Shown here piece after piece: positions 28,059-35,723 of a DNA stretch of 64,000 nt. The position numbers and the translations under genes were made by a program. Under the pieces are notes generated by a model that had not been told where the DNA came from, did not search any database, and saw only the letters and a program-made list of their open reading frames with translations. Source of the DNA: Rhizobiales bacterium 62-17 (GTDB taxonomy: Bacteria; Pseudomonadota; Alphaproteobacteria; Rhizobiales; Beijerinckiaceae); assembly GCA_001898965.1 (NCBI GenBank), contig MKVW01000001.1, positions 804,317 through 868,316 on the forward strand, read 5' to 3'. How positions within the stretch are numbered: position 1 is the first letter of the stretch; every line of letters begins with the position of its first letter.

Positions 28059-28880
28059 TTACAGGAAGTTGTTCGGCCAGATCAGGCTGCGCCACATATG
28101 CGACGACGGGCTGTTGTCGAAGCCAAGACCGTCTTCCGGTTGCCGGAACGTGCGGCCGATGATGTCGGTGAAGTCATCCACGTCGACCTTGACGTTGGGG
28201 TCGAACGAATAGAGGTCGTTCATTGTCACCAAACGCGCCGACATGTACCACTTGTGATTGCGTGCTTCGTCGTAAGCCTGTTTCACATAGTTCGGCGGCA
28301 CGTAGTCTTCGCCGAACACGCGTGTGTAGAGCTCCGGATATTCATAGCCGACGCTGGGATCGGGGAAGAAGCGCAGCGCCTGGTGATAGCGGATCGCCCA
28401 GGAGGTCTCTTCGTCCACATACGGCTCGATCATCTGCGCGCCGTAATAGCCGTGGTCGGTGCGGATGTGAGCGACGACGGCGATGTCGTGCAGCAGGCAG
28501 GCGAGAACGAGCTTATCGGGCAGGCCGTTCTTCCTGGCGAGATTGGCGCTCTGCAGGAGATGGTTGCCGCCGCGCTTGCTCAGGAGCAGGCGCTTTTTCA
28601 GATAATCCATCAAGGTCGGCTTTTCCGGCATCTGCGGCAGCCGCGGCTCGTAATGCATCAGGAATTTGCCGCCGGCCGGCGGCGGGCCGCCCTTGGCGAA
28701 CTCTTCCACATTGCCAAACCAGGGAATGGCGACATTGCGGTCGAGCACGCCCATCATGGCGTTTTCGAGCAACTCATCCTTATCGTCGTGGCTCATGCCC
28801 GGCTTCGCTTTGGCAGTGGCGATCTTGCCCGCCTCGGCGACAACTTCGTCCTGCGACTCAAGCTTTGCGGTGTTCTGCAT
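28059..28880 (-). CDS. HD-domain metal protein, copy B
   Basis: A 273-residue paralogue of the HD protein downstream, of exactly the same length, with all candidate ligands kept (His107, His131-Asp132, His143, His166, Asp222). Differences cluster in the first 30 residues, around 61-75, at 101-105 and around 201-205. The C-terminal SSHMWRSLIWPNNFL is identical in both. It is 73 bases downstream of the methyltransferase gene and 142 bases upstream of copy A, all on one strand, so the three may form one unit. No signal peptide is present. The reaction is unknown: HD phosphohydrolase and diiron oxygenase are both possible. Confidence 0.8.
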   Translation of the reverse strand: MQNTAKLESQDEVVAEAGKIATAKAKPGMSHDDKDELLENAMMGVLDRNVAIPWFGNVEEFAKGGPPPAGGKFLMHYEPRLPQMPEKPTLMDYLKKRLLLSKRGGNHLLQSANLARKNGLPDKLVLACLLHDIAVVAHIRTDHGYYGAQMIEPYVDEETSWAIRYHQALRFFPDPSVGYEYPELYTRVFGEDYVPPNYVKQAYDEARNHKWYMSARLVTMNDLYSFDPNVKVDVDDFTDIIGRTFRQPEDGLGFDNSPSSHMWRSLIWPNNFL

Positions 28881-28953
28881 GGTTCCACCCGTTCAGATTT
28901 TATTGTCCAGTTTTAGCGCAATTCCAGACTGGCGACCAGTCGGTTCCCGTTGC

Positions 28954-29706
28954 CTATTCGACAACGGCGAAACGTGGATGCGGGGTGAGCACGATCGCCA
29001 CCCATTGCTCCCACTGCGAGGCGGCTTCGAAATGCCACTCCGGGAAATTATCGAGCAGATCCTGCTCGTAAAGAGCGGCGGCTTCATGTCGGCACAGCAT
29101 GAATTTCGGTGCCGCCACAATATCTTCCCGGTCGATGACGCAGAACACCCGCATGTCGGGATGTTTCTGCAGCCACTCGTAAACCGCGACCGTGAGCAGC
29201 GGAAAGCCTGGATGCAGCATGTCGTCGAGGCAGATCACGCCCTTGGGATGCATGATCGCATAGGCAAGATCGAGATCGTGGGTCAGCGCCTTCGGCGTAT
29301 GGTCTCCATCGATGTGGAAGAAGCGCACCGGACCGCCGAGCGGACCCGCGATATCCGCGCTGGTGAGGTCGGCACTGTTGGCGGTCAGCACGGTCATGTC
29401 CGCTGTGCGGACGCCGAGCCGCTGCATATGGCTCAAAAGCTTGTCGCGCACCTTCGGGCTCGGCCATTCGAATGTGTCGATGCCGACGCCCCGCTCGCCC
29501 GGTTGCAGCGCCAGCGCCATCGCGATGAAGAAACGCCCCTCGAACGTGCCGATCTCCGCCATGTGGCCGGTGATGCCGAGCTGGCTCTGCCGTTTCATCA
29601 CATGGGCGGCGATAATCGCCGCGAACTGCGACGACATGCCGAACACGCTGTCGTAGTCGTGGTTCACATAATGGTCGACGGCGGCAATTCCTGATCCGTA
29701 TTTCAT
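28954..29706 (-). CDS. Class I SAM-dependent methyltransferase-like protein
   Basis: A 250-residue protein of the methyltransferase-24/CmcI-like type. The SAM site is MAEIGTFEGRFFIAMALAL, followed by GVGIDTFEW at the second strand. The segment FFHIDGDHTPKALTHDLDLA matches the family motif HIDGxHxYxxxxxDL, whose Asp and His often bind metal. The acceptor is unknown; relatives methylate sugars, antibiotics and small hydroxyl groups. It is first in the likely unit methyltransferase-HD copy B-HD copy A. Confidence 0.82.
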   Translation of the reverse strand: MKYGSGIAAVDHYVNHDYDSVFGMSSQFAAIIAAHVMKRQSQLGITGHMAEIGTFEGRFFIAMALALQPGERGVGIDTFEWPSPKVRDKLLSHMQRLGVRTADMTVLTANSADLTSADIAGPLGGPVRFFHIDGDHTPKALTHDLDLAYAIMHPKGVICLDDMLHPGFPLLTVAVYEWLQKHPDMRVFCVIDREDIVAAPKFMLCRHEAAALYEQDLLDNFPEWHFEAASQWEQWVAIVLTPHPRFAVVE

Positions 29707-29789
29707 GGTCCCTCTCGCTTTGCGATCTGGACCCTAGAACAAATCACGTTTCGATAGAAACGTGATTTTGCTTAGATTCTCTGGCCGGA

Positions 29790-30548
29790 TCAGGTTCCAT
29801 CGCTGCGCAAGGTAAGCACCTCGACGCCGTTTCTCGTCACCGCGACGGTATGTTCGAATTGCGCGGAGAGTTTGCGGTCTTTCGTGACAACCGTCCATCC
29901 GTCCCGTTCGGTGGAGACCATGCCGGTGCCCTGGTTCACCATGGGCTCGATGGTGAACACCATGCCCTCTCTTAATTTCAGGCCGGTTTTGGGCCGACCG
30001 AAATTGAGTACCTGAGGGGCTTCGTGCATCTCCCTGCCGATGCCATGCCCACAATACTCTCGCACGATCGCGTAGCCGTTTTTCTTGGCATGCCGTTCGA
30101 TCGCGAAACCTATATCGCCCAGATGCGCGCCAGGGCGCACCTGTTTGATTCCTTGCCACATGGCCTCTTGCGCGACCCGCACCAACCGCCGCGCCGCCGG
30201 TGGGGCATTGCCCACAAGATAGGTCTTGCTCGAGTCCGCGATGAAGCTGTTCTTTTCCAGCGTGATGTCGAGATTGATGATGTCGCCGTCTCGGATGATC
30301 TCGTTGGGGTCAGGCACGCCGTGGCATACGACATGGTTGATCGAACAGTTCAGAACATACTTGAAACCGTATTGCCCTTTGCTCGCTGGCCGCGCGGCCA
30401 GATCGATCGTGATGAAACGATCGACCAGGTCATTGACCTGCATCGTCGACATGCCAGCAAGATTCTGCTGGTCGAGCATTTCGAAAACAGAGGCCAGCAA
30501 TTTGCCGGACGTTCGCATGAGCGTCAGCTCGTCGGCGGTCTTGACCAT
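29790..30548 (-). CDS. map: Methionine aminopeptidase type I, paired with a ParD-like gene
   Basis: A 252-residue type Ia enzyme that removes the initiator Met from new proteins. All five metal ligands are present (Asp94, Asp105, His168, Glu201, Glu232), as is His76 in VVCHG, so it should be active. It starts one base after the stop of the ParD-like gene (TGAGATG), implying translational coupling. A housekeeping map usually stands alone or near rpsB or secY, so this may be an additional copy tied to a regulatory partner. ParD_like-map pairs recur in other genomes, as I recall. Whether the enzyme acts as a toxin is not known. Confidence 0.92.
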   Translation of the reverse strand: MVKTADELTLMRTSGKLLASVFEMLDQQNLAGMSTMQVNDLVDRFITIDLAARPASKGQYGFKYVLNCSINHVVCHGVPDPNEIIRDGDIINLDITLEKNSFIADSSKTYLVGNAPPAARRLVRVAQEAMWQGIKQVRPGAHLGDIGFAIERHAKKNGYAIVREYCGHGIGREMHEAPQVLNFGRPKTGLKLREGMVFTIEPMVNQGTGMVSTERDGWTVVTKDRKLSAQFEHTVAVTRNGVEVLTLRSDGT

Positions 30549-30549
30549 C

Positions 30550-30768
30550 TCAGTCGACCACGCCGACTTGCATGAGCTGCGCGACCTGAACTTGCGCGGT
30601 CTGGAACTGCATCTTCACGATGTCATTGAAGGACAGCGTCGGATGCGCTTCGGCAATCATGCCGATCTTCATCCAGAACTCGGCCTGGGCATTGATCGAC
30701 CGGCACATGACCGCGCTCGCTCGGCGAACTTCCTCATGAAGCTCGTCGTCAATTTTCACAATGCCCAT
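30550..30768 (-). CDS. ParD-like antitoxin-family protein
   Basis: A 72-residue protein resembling the ParD_like family (PF11903): KIDDELHEEVRRASAVMCRSINAQAEFWMKIG followed by NPT/HPTLSFNDIV. The first 45 residues fit a ribbon-helix-helix or related DNA-binding unit. It is preceded by GGGACGAGGA and, 24 bases upstream of its ATG, by a 30-bp AT-rich palindrome, as expected of an autoregulated antitoxin-like repressor. The partner downstream is a methionine aminopeptidase, not a ParE toxin. The family name is from similarity; antitoxin function is not shown. Confidence 0.78.
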   Translation of the reverse strand: MGIVKIDDELHEEVRRASAVMCRSINAQAEFWMKIGMIAEAHPTLSFNDIVKMQFQTAQVQVAQLMQVGVVD

Positions 30769-30791
30769 TGAATCCTCGTCCCAAGGCTGGA

Positions 30792-30821
30792 AATATACGG
30801 TTCATATATGATTCGTATATT
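30792..30821. promoter_or_regulatory. Palindromic operator of the ParD-like/map operon
   Basis: AATATACG (30792-30799) and CGTATATT (30814-30821) are perfect inverted arms, with the perfect palindrome TCATATATGA (30802-30811) exactly at the centre. In all, 26 of 30 positions are symmetric. It is strikingly AT-rich in a GC-rich region and probably overlaps the promoter. A dimer of dimers, such as a ribbon-helix-helix repressor, would fit this nested layout. Confidence 0.7.
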
Positions 30822-30848
30822 CACATTCAATGAGGCTGCCGCAAAAAT

Positions 30849-31724
30849 TCAGGCGTTCTCGGCGATCCAGCGCGAGAGGACATCGTACCAGGGGTGGGCG
30901 GCATCCTGGAGCGCCAGATGGGTGCCGAAATGGTCGAGCCCGGCGAGTTTCATCTGCTCAAACGGCCGGCCGGCCTCGGTCAAGGCCGCCGCCATCTTGT
31001 CGTTCGAGTCTTTGACGCGTTGTGAATCGTTTTCGCCCCAGGCCAGCAGCATTTTCATGCGCAGGCTCGCCGCATAGGTGACGGGACTGGCGCCGACATC
31101 ATCGCCGGCGCTGGCGAGAACCGTGCTGTAGACCGCGGCCTCCAGGCTTTCCGGCGCGGGGTTTTCGTGCACGAGATCGAGGATACCGCTGACCGGCAGG
31201 ATGCCGCGCAATTCCTTGCCGATGCGGCCACGCCACAGATCGCGGCGAAAGCCGACCATGGCCGCGAGATGCCCGCCGGCCGAATGGCCGCCGATATAGA
31301 TTTGCCGCGCATCGCCGCCGAGTTCGCCGATCCGCTGCTTCACCGCCGCCACGGCATCGAGGCAATCCTCCAAGAAGGTGGGAAAGCGATGGGCTGGGGC
31401 CAGGCGATAGGTCGGGCATACGAGTATGGCGCCGGCTGCCGCCACGGCGGGGGCCATGAAGCCACCCCATTCCTTCCAGCCGACGACCCAGCCGCCGCCG
31501 TGTAGGAAGATCAGGACAGGCAAGGCGCGTTTTGCGCCGGTCGGTGCGAAGACATCGAAGCGCTGCCATCGCTCCGGTCCCCACGCGACATCGCGATGGG
31601 CGACGATGCCCGGCATCGGGCGCGCCGAGAGGCGCAGCGCCGTATCGGAATAAGATTCGGCCAGTTTGACGGGGGGTGCCGGCTGACGCTCCAGCGTAAA
31701 GCCATGCAGCTTGATCGTATCCAA
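30849..31724 (-). CDS. Alpha/beta-hydrolase, esterase type, of the TRAP operon
   Basis: A 291-residue hydrolase with the oxyanion motif HGGGW (75-79) and the nucleophile Ser148 in GGHSAGG, a pattern of hormone-sensitive-lipase-like esterases and kynurenine formamidases. A Glu/Asp and the His in LDHFGTH complete the likely triad. The open frame continues upstream through dctM, but those residues are a shadow. The best start is TTG at 31724, with GAGGA overlapping the dctM stop codon; a TTG at 31736 overlapping that stop is the alternative. It is last in dctP-dctQ-dctM-hydrolase and probably cleaves the imported compound. Confidence 0.8.
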   Translation of the reverse strand: MDTIKLHGFTLERQPAPPVKLAESYSDTALRLSARPMPGIVAHRDVAWGPERWQRFDVFAPTGAKRALPVLIFLHGGGWVVGWKEWGGFMAPAVAAAGAILVCPTYRLAPAHRFPTFLEDCLDAVAAVKQRIGELGGDARQIYIGGHSAGGHLAAMVGFRRDLWRGRIGKELRGILPVSGILDLVHENPAPESLEAAVYSTVLASAGDDVGASPVTYAASLRMKMLLAWGENDSQRVKDSNDKMAAALTEAGRPFEQMKLAGLDHFGTHLALQDAAHPWYDVLSRWIAENA

Positions 31725-31732
31725 AACAGTCC

Positions 31733-33031
31733 TCAATTGTGGATCAAGCCAGCCATGCGCGGCAGCCACAACGCGATTTCGGGAAAGAGGGTCACGAGCA
31801 CCACGACGCCGAGCGTCGCGACGATGAACGGCGGTACCTCGCGGAAAATCTCCGCCAGCGGCGTGCCCGTCAGTCCACTCATGACGAAGAGCAGAAGCCC
31901 GTGCGGCGGCAGGGTGAGGCCGACCATCATGTTGAGCACGACGACAATGCCGAAGTGAACGAGGTCGATGCCCATGCTCTGTGCGATCGGCACCAGCAGC
32001 GGCACGATCACCAGTAGAATGGTCACTTCGTCGAGCACGACGCAGAGCATGAACAACAGCACGTCGACGCATAAAAGGAAAACCGTCGGCGAGAAGTTCC
32101 ACTTCATCAAGGTCGACTGGATGAGCTGCGGCACGCCCTCGTTGGCGACGGCATAGTTGAACACGAAGGCGCCGGCCATGATGAGTGCGATCATCGACGT
32201 CGCGCGGATCGTGTCGGAGATCACCGTGAAGAGCTGGCGCAGACGCAGGGTGCGATAGACGACAAAGGCGAGGATCAACGCATAGCTGGCGGCGATGGCG
32301 GCGGCTTCCGTCGGTGTCGTGACGCCTGAATAGATCAGGCCGAGCAGAATGCCGGGCAGGGCCAGGGGCGCGGCGGCATCGCCGAAGATGCGCGGCATCG
32401 CCGACCAGCTCACCCGTTCCTCGCGCGGAAAATTGCGGATTCGCGCGATGATGGCGATGACGATCATCAACGATCCGGCCAGCAGGATGGCGGGGATGAG
32501 GCCGCCCAGAAACATCGCACCGACCGAGGCATTGGCGATGAGGGCATAGAAGATCATCGGAATGGAGGTCGGCATCAGCGGGCCGAGCGTCGCCGAGACG
32601 ACGGACGTGGCTGCCGCGAAGCCTCTAGGATAGCGGCCGTTCTTGGACATCATGCGCGCGATGACAAGGCCTGGTCCCGACGCATCGGCGACGGCGCTGC
32701 CGCTCATGCCTGAAAAAATCAGGTTGGAAATGACGTTGACCTGGCCGAGGCCGCCGGGCAGGTGCCCGACCATCGCAGCGCCGAAGCGCAACAGGCGCTC
32801 GATCACGCCGCTGGCATTCATCACATTGGCGACGAACAGGAACAGCGGCACGGCGATGAGAAGATAACTGTTGTAGAGCCCATTCATCGTCTGATCGACG
32901 ACCAGGCCGACGTCCTGATGGGTGACGATCAGATAGGCGAAGCCTGAGACGAGCATCGAGAGGCCGAGCGGCGCGCCGAGCGCGGCCGCGACGGTGAAGA
33001 CGCCAATGAGAATCCAAAGACCGTGCGACAT
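31733..33031 (-). CDS. TRAP transporter large permease (DctM family)
   Basis: A 432-residue inner-membrane protein with about twelve hydrophobic helices, forming the transport channel of a TRAP system driven by the sodium gradient. The family motif region SGMSGSAVADASGPGLVIARMM is present, and the C-terminal part contains LLFVMSGLTG. It starts 9 bases after the small permease stop. The substrate is decided by the binding protein at 33573 and is unknown, probably a carboxylate or keto acid. Confidence 0.92.
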   Translation of the reverse strand: MSHGLWILIGVFTVAAALGAPLGLSMLVSGFAYLIVTHQDVGLVVDQTMNGLYNSYLLIAVPLFLFVANVMNASGVIERLLRFGAAMVGHLPGGLGQVNVISNLIFSGMSGSAVADASGPGLVIARMMSKNGRYPRGFAAATSVVSATLGPLMPTSIPMIFYALIANASVGAMFLGGLIPAILLAGSLMIVIAIIARIRNFPREERVSWSAMPRIFGDAAAPLALPGILLGLIYSGVTTPTEAAAIAASYALILAFVVYRTLRLRQLFTVISDTIRATSMIALIMAGAFVFNYAVANEGVPQLIQSTLMKWNFSPTVFLLCVDVLLFMLCVVLDEVTILLVIVPLLVPIAQSMGIDLVHFGIVVVLNMMVGLTLPPHGLLLFVMSGLTGTPLAEIFREVPPFIVATLGVVVLVTLFPEIALWLPRMAGLIHN

Positions 33032-33040
33032 GGGATACGA

Positions 33041-33565
33041 TCAGATGCGGCTGCGCCAGTAAGGCGTGCACAAGATGAAGAGGCTGGTGATCGAGCGGGT
33101 GGCGACGGCGATCAGGAAGATGCCGAAACAGGCGTAGACATAGTCGAGCCGCAGATCGAGGACGGGCGTGCGTTCGCGCCACAGGAACAGGATGTAGTCG
33201 ATCGAGCCGGGCAGGGACCAGATGACGAGGCCGCCGACCAAGAGATGCCGGATGATGGCGACGACACGCTTGCCGCGATCGCCGAACCATCTGTAGAGCA
33301 AATCGAAATTGATCTGTTCCTGCTCGCGGACGAGGAAAGCGCTCACCCAGAAGATGATCCAGATGAACAGGATCACCGAGACCTCATCCGCCCACACCGC
33401 TTCTTCGTGGCCGATATAGCGGGTGATGATCTTGTAGTTGAAGATCAGGAAGACGAGCGCGAACATGATGTTCGCGATCCAGCTGGCGAGCGTGCGTAGC
33501 CACGACAGGATCGCGGCTGCGGTCGGCGGCAGCGGGAACACGGCAGGAGCGTCGGACGGGGTCAC
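33041..33565 (-). CDS. TRAP transporter small permease (DctQ family)
   Basis: A 174-residue membrane protein with four hydrophobic helices. DctQ family features are visible: IANIMFALVFLIFNYKIITRYI, WADEVSVILFIWIIFWVSAFLV with the EVS motif, and LDLRLDYVYACFGIFLIA. It pairs with the large permease to form the membrane part of the transporter. It lies 7 bases after the binding-protein gene in a tight operon. Confidence 0.9.
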   Translation of the reverse strand: MTPSDAPAVFPLPPTAAAILSWLRTLASWIANIMFALVFLIFNYKIITRYIGHEEAVWADEVSVILFIWIIFWVSAFLVREQEQINFDLLYRWFGDRGKRVVAIIRHLLVGGLVIWSLPGSIDYILFLWRERTPVLDLRLDYVYACFGIFLIAVATRSITSLFILCTPYWRSRI

Positions 33566-33572
33566 AGCGCGT

Positions 33573-34568
33573 TCAGGCGGATTGCACGCGCTTCAGGCCC
33601 TGGAGGTCCCAGGCCTTGGTCGCATCGGCGCCCGTATAGGCGCGATCGGCGGCCTCGCGGAACAGCTTGAGATCGGGTGTCTCGACCGCCAGGCCACGGC
33701 CCTTGATCGTCTCGACGATGGTTTTTTCGTCGTCGAGACGGGCGGTGTCGCCCCAGGTCGCGGCCGCCTTCGCCGCCGTTTCTACGGCCTTCTTCTGATC
33801 GGGGTTGAGCTTGTCCCAGACGGGCTTGGCCATCGCCAGGAACACCGGCTGAACCACGTGCGAGGTCAGCACCACCTGTTCGGAGACCTCGAAGAGCTTG
33901 GCGGCGCTGAAGATCGACAGCGGGTTTTCCTGGCCGTCGATCGTGCCCGTCTTCAAGGCGAGATAGACTTCGGGCATGCCCAGCGGAATCGGCGCCACGC
34001 CCAGGGTGCGCCCGAGCAGCAGCCATTCCGGCCCCGCCGGCATGCGCAGTTTGGTGCCGGCGAGATCGGCCGGCCCCTTGACGTTGCGCTTCTGCCGCAG
34101 GCTGACCTGCCGCGTGCCCAGATAATGGGTGGCGAGAATTTCGATGCCCATGCGGCTCGACACCGCTTTGCGATAGTCCTCGCCGATCGGTCCGTCGAAG
34201 GCGCGGCGCAGATGCGCGTGATCGTTGAACAGATAGCCGCGATTGAAATAGCCGAGTTCGGGGATCTGCTGCGCCACCTCGAACGTGGTCATGCTGCACA
34301 TTTCAAGGTTGCCGCGCTGGAGCGCCGGAACTTCCGTGCCCTGCCGGAAAAGGGTCGAGGCGGGATGGACGCTGAACTGAATGCCGACATTGGCGGCCTC
34401 GAGATCGGCCTTCATCCGTTCCAGCGCCCGATTGAGGAAGTCGCTCGGCGGTGCGGCGGTCGAAACGCGGATGGTCGTCGCGGACTGTGCCACTGCGGCT
34501 GTGATGAAGGGAGCGGCGCATGCGGCCGAGGCCAGCCCGGCGGCGAAAGTTCTGCGTGTCTGCATCAT
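33573..34568 (-). CDS. TRAP transporter substrate-binding protein (DctP family)
   Basis: A 331-residue periplasmic binding protein. The N-terminus TRRTFAAGLASAACAAPFITAAVAQ is a twin-arginine-like signal peptide. The DctP fold is supported by LAGTKLRMPAG, whose Arg usually holds the carboxylate of the ligand, and by PLGMPEVYLALKTGTIDGQENP. The start is one of two adjacent ATGs (34568 or 34565) behind GGGAG; the longer open frame enters the promoter region. It is first in the operon and divergent from the GntR regulator, with a palindrome at 34618-34635 between them. Confidence 0.9.
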   Translation of the reverse strand: MMQTRRTFAAGLASAACAAPFITAAVAQSATTIRVSTAAPPSDFLNRALERMKADLEAANVGIQFSVHPASTLFRQGTEVPALQRGNLEMCSMTTFEVAQQIPELGYFNRGYLFNDHAHLRRAFDGPIGEDYRKAVSSRMGIEILATHYLGTRQVSLRQKRNVKGPADLAGTKLRMPAGPEWLLLGRTLGVAPIPLGMPEVYLALKTGTIDGQENPLSIFSAAKLFEVSEQVVLTSHVVQPVFLAMAKPVWDKLNPDQKKAVETAAKAAATWGDTARLDDEKTIVETIKGRGLAVETPDLKLFREAADRAYTGADATKAWDLQGLKRVQSA

Positions 34569-34617
34569 TGACCACTCCCGAAAACGTCTTGTCATGAAAT
34601 CGACAGGATTATATAAA

Positions 34618-34635
34618 ATATGAAAATCTTCATAT
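34618..34635. promoter_or_regulatory. Palindromic operator between the GntR gene and the TRAP operon
   Basis: ATATGAA (34618-34624) and TTCATAT (34629-34635) are perfect 7-base arms around AATC. It is AT-rich and lies 15 bases before the GntR start, in the 82-base divergent intergenic region. It is the likely binding site of the adjacent GntR-family protein. Confidence 0.55.
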
Positions 34636-34650
34636 GTAAAGGCTGATTCT

Positions 34651-35343
34651 GTGAGCACATTGCCTGAATCGCAGACGGACAATGCCTATAAACAGCTTCG
34701 CCTTGGCATTTTGCGGGGAGACCTGCAGCCGGGCGATCGGCTTCGGGCCGCTGACCTGCAGGAGCGGTTTGGGCTGGGGCTGACCCCGATCCGGGAGGCG
34801 CTGACGCGTCTGTCGGGCGAGGGATTGGTCGAGGCGGAAACCCACCGCGGATCGCGCGTCTCCGGTGTCTCCGTCGAGGAATTGGACGATCTGCTTGAGG
34901 TGCGAATGGATGTCGAGGCGTCGTGCCTGCGCCGTTCGATCAAACGCGGCGACGCGGCCTGGGAGGCCGAGATCATCGCGGCGATGCATCTCCTCTCAAA
35001 AGCGCCGCTGCCGACAGGACTTCACGATCGCGACGTCGTCGTGGAATGGGAGACCTGCCATCGCCGCTTTCATTTCGCTCTTGTCGCCGCCTGCGGCTCG
35101 CAATGGCTGCTGCGCTTCTGGAATATTTTGACCGATCAATCCGAGCGCTATCGTTCGATCCGGCTCTTCCGCCACGCCAAAAGCGAGGCCGCCGTGCGTG
35201 ATATCAACGGCGAGCATCGCGCCATCATGGAGGCCGTGCTGGCGCGCGATCCCGACCGCGCGATCGCCCTGATGCGCGACCATCTCGAAGCGACATCGAC
35301 CGCCGTCAAAAATCTGATGATGACCATGGAGAGCGACGCGTGA
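34651..35343 (+). CDS. GntR-family transcriptional regulator (FadR/FCD type)
   Basis: A 230-residue regulator. The winged helix is at about 10-75 (YKQLRLGILRGDLQPGDRLRAADLQERFGLGLTPIREAL). A helical FCD effector domain follows, with candidate metal ligands Asp and His in VRMDVEASCLR, CHRRFHFAL and EHRAIMEAV. The GTG start has AAAGG upstream. It is divergent from the TRAP operon and overlaps the RidA gene by four bases, so it probably senses the imported compound or its product and represses the cluster. Confidence 0.9.
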   Translation: MSTLPESQTDNAYKQLRLGILRGDLQPGDRLRAADLQERFGLGLTPIREALTRLSGEGLVEAETHRGSRVSGVSVEELDDLLEVRMDVEASCLRRSIKRGDAAWEAEIIAAMHLLSKAPLPTGLHDRDVVVEWETCHRRFHFALVAACGSQWLLRFWNILTDQSERYRSIRLFRHAKSEAAVRDINGEHRAIMEAVLARDPDRAIALMRDHLEATSTAVKNLMMTMESDA

Positions 35344-35720
35344 GCCGGCATGTGGAAACGGGATTGCCGACACCGCCCCAACCCTTCTCATGGGCGATGC
35401 AGCAGGGCGGGTTTCTGTTCACCACCCATGGCCCGATCGATCCCACGGGCAAGATCCTGCAAGAGGGGATTGAAGCGCAGACGCGCTTGACCTTGGACAA
35501 TCTCGGTCGCGCGCTCGCGGCCGGCGGTTGCACATTCGCCGACGTCTTGCAGGTCACCATCTATCTGCTCGATGTCGCCGACATGGCGAAGGTCGACGCG
35601 GTCTATCGCGACTATTTCAAACCGCCTTATCCCGTGCGCGCCAGCCTCATCGTCGCGGGCCTCGTCGCGCCCGGCATGCGCATCGAGTTGAACGCCGTGG
35701 CGGCGAAATCCTCAACCTGA
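35340..35720 (+). CDS. RidA/YjgF-family protein
   Basis: A 126-residue Rid protein, a trimeric enamine/imine deaminase family. The C-terminal signature PVRASLIVAGLVAPGMRIELNAVA has the conserved Arg that binds the carboxylate of the imine. Start GTG overlaps the stop codon of the GntR gene (GTGA at 35340-35343). Coupling to the regulator of a transport and hydrolysis operon suggests a role in breakdown of an amino-group-containing compound rather than general housekeeping. Confidence 0.87.
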   Translation: MSRHVETGLPTPPQPFSWAMQQGGFLFTTHGPIDPTGKILQEGIEAQTRLTLDNLGRALAAGGCTFADVLQVTIYLLDVADMAKVDAVYRDYFKPPYPVRASLIVAGLVAPGMRIELNAVAAKSST

Positions 35721-35723
35721 CGA

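Noticed and set aside
31737..32102. N-terminal extension of the esterase through the dctM coding region
   Set aside because: It would read some 120 residues inside dctM in another frame. A TTG at 31724 with GAGGA gives a complete hydrolase.
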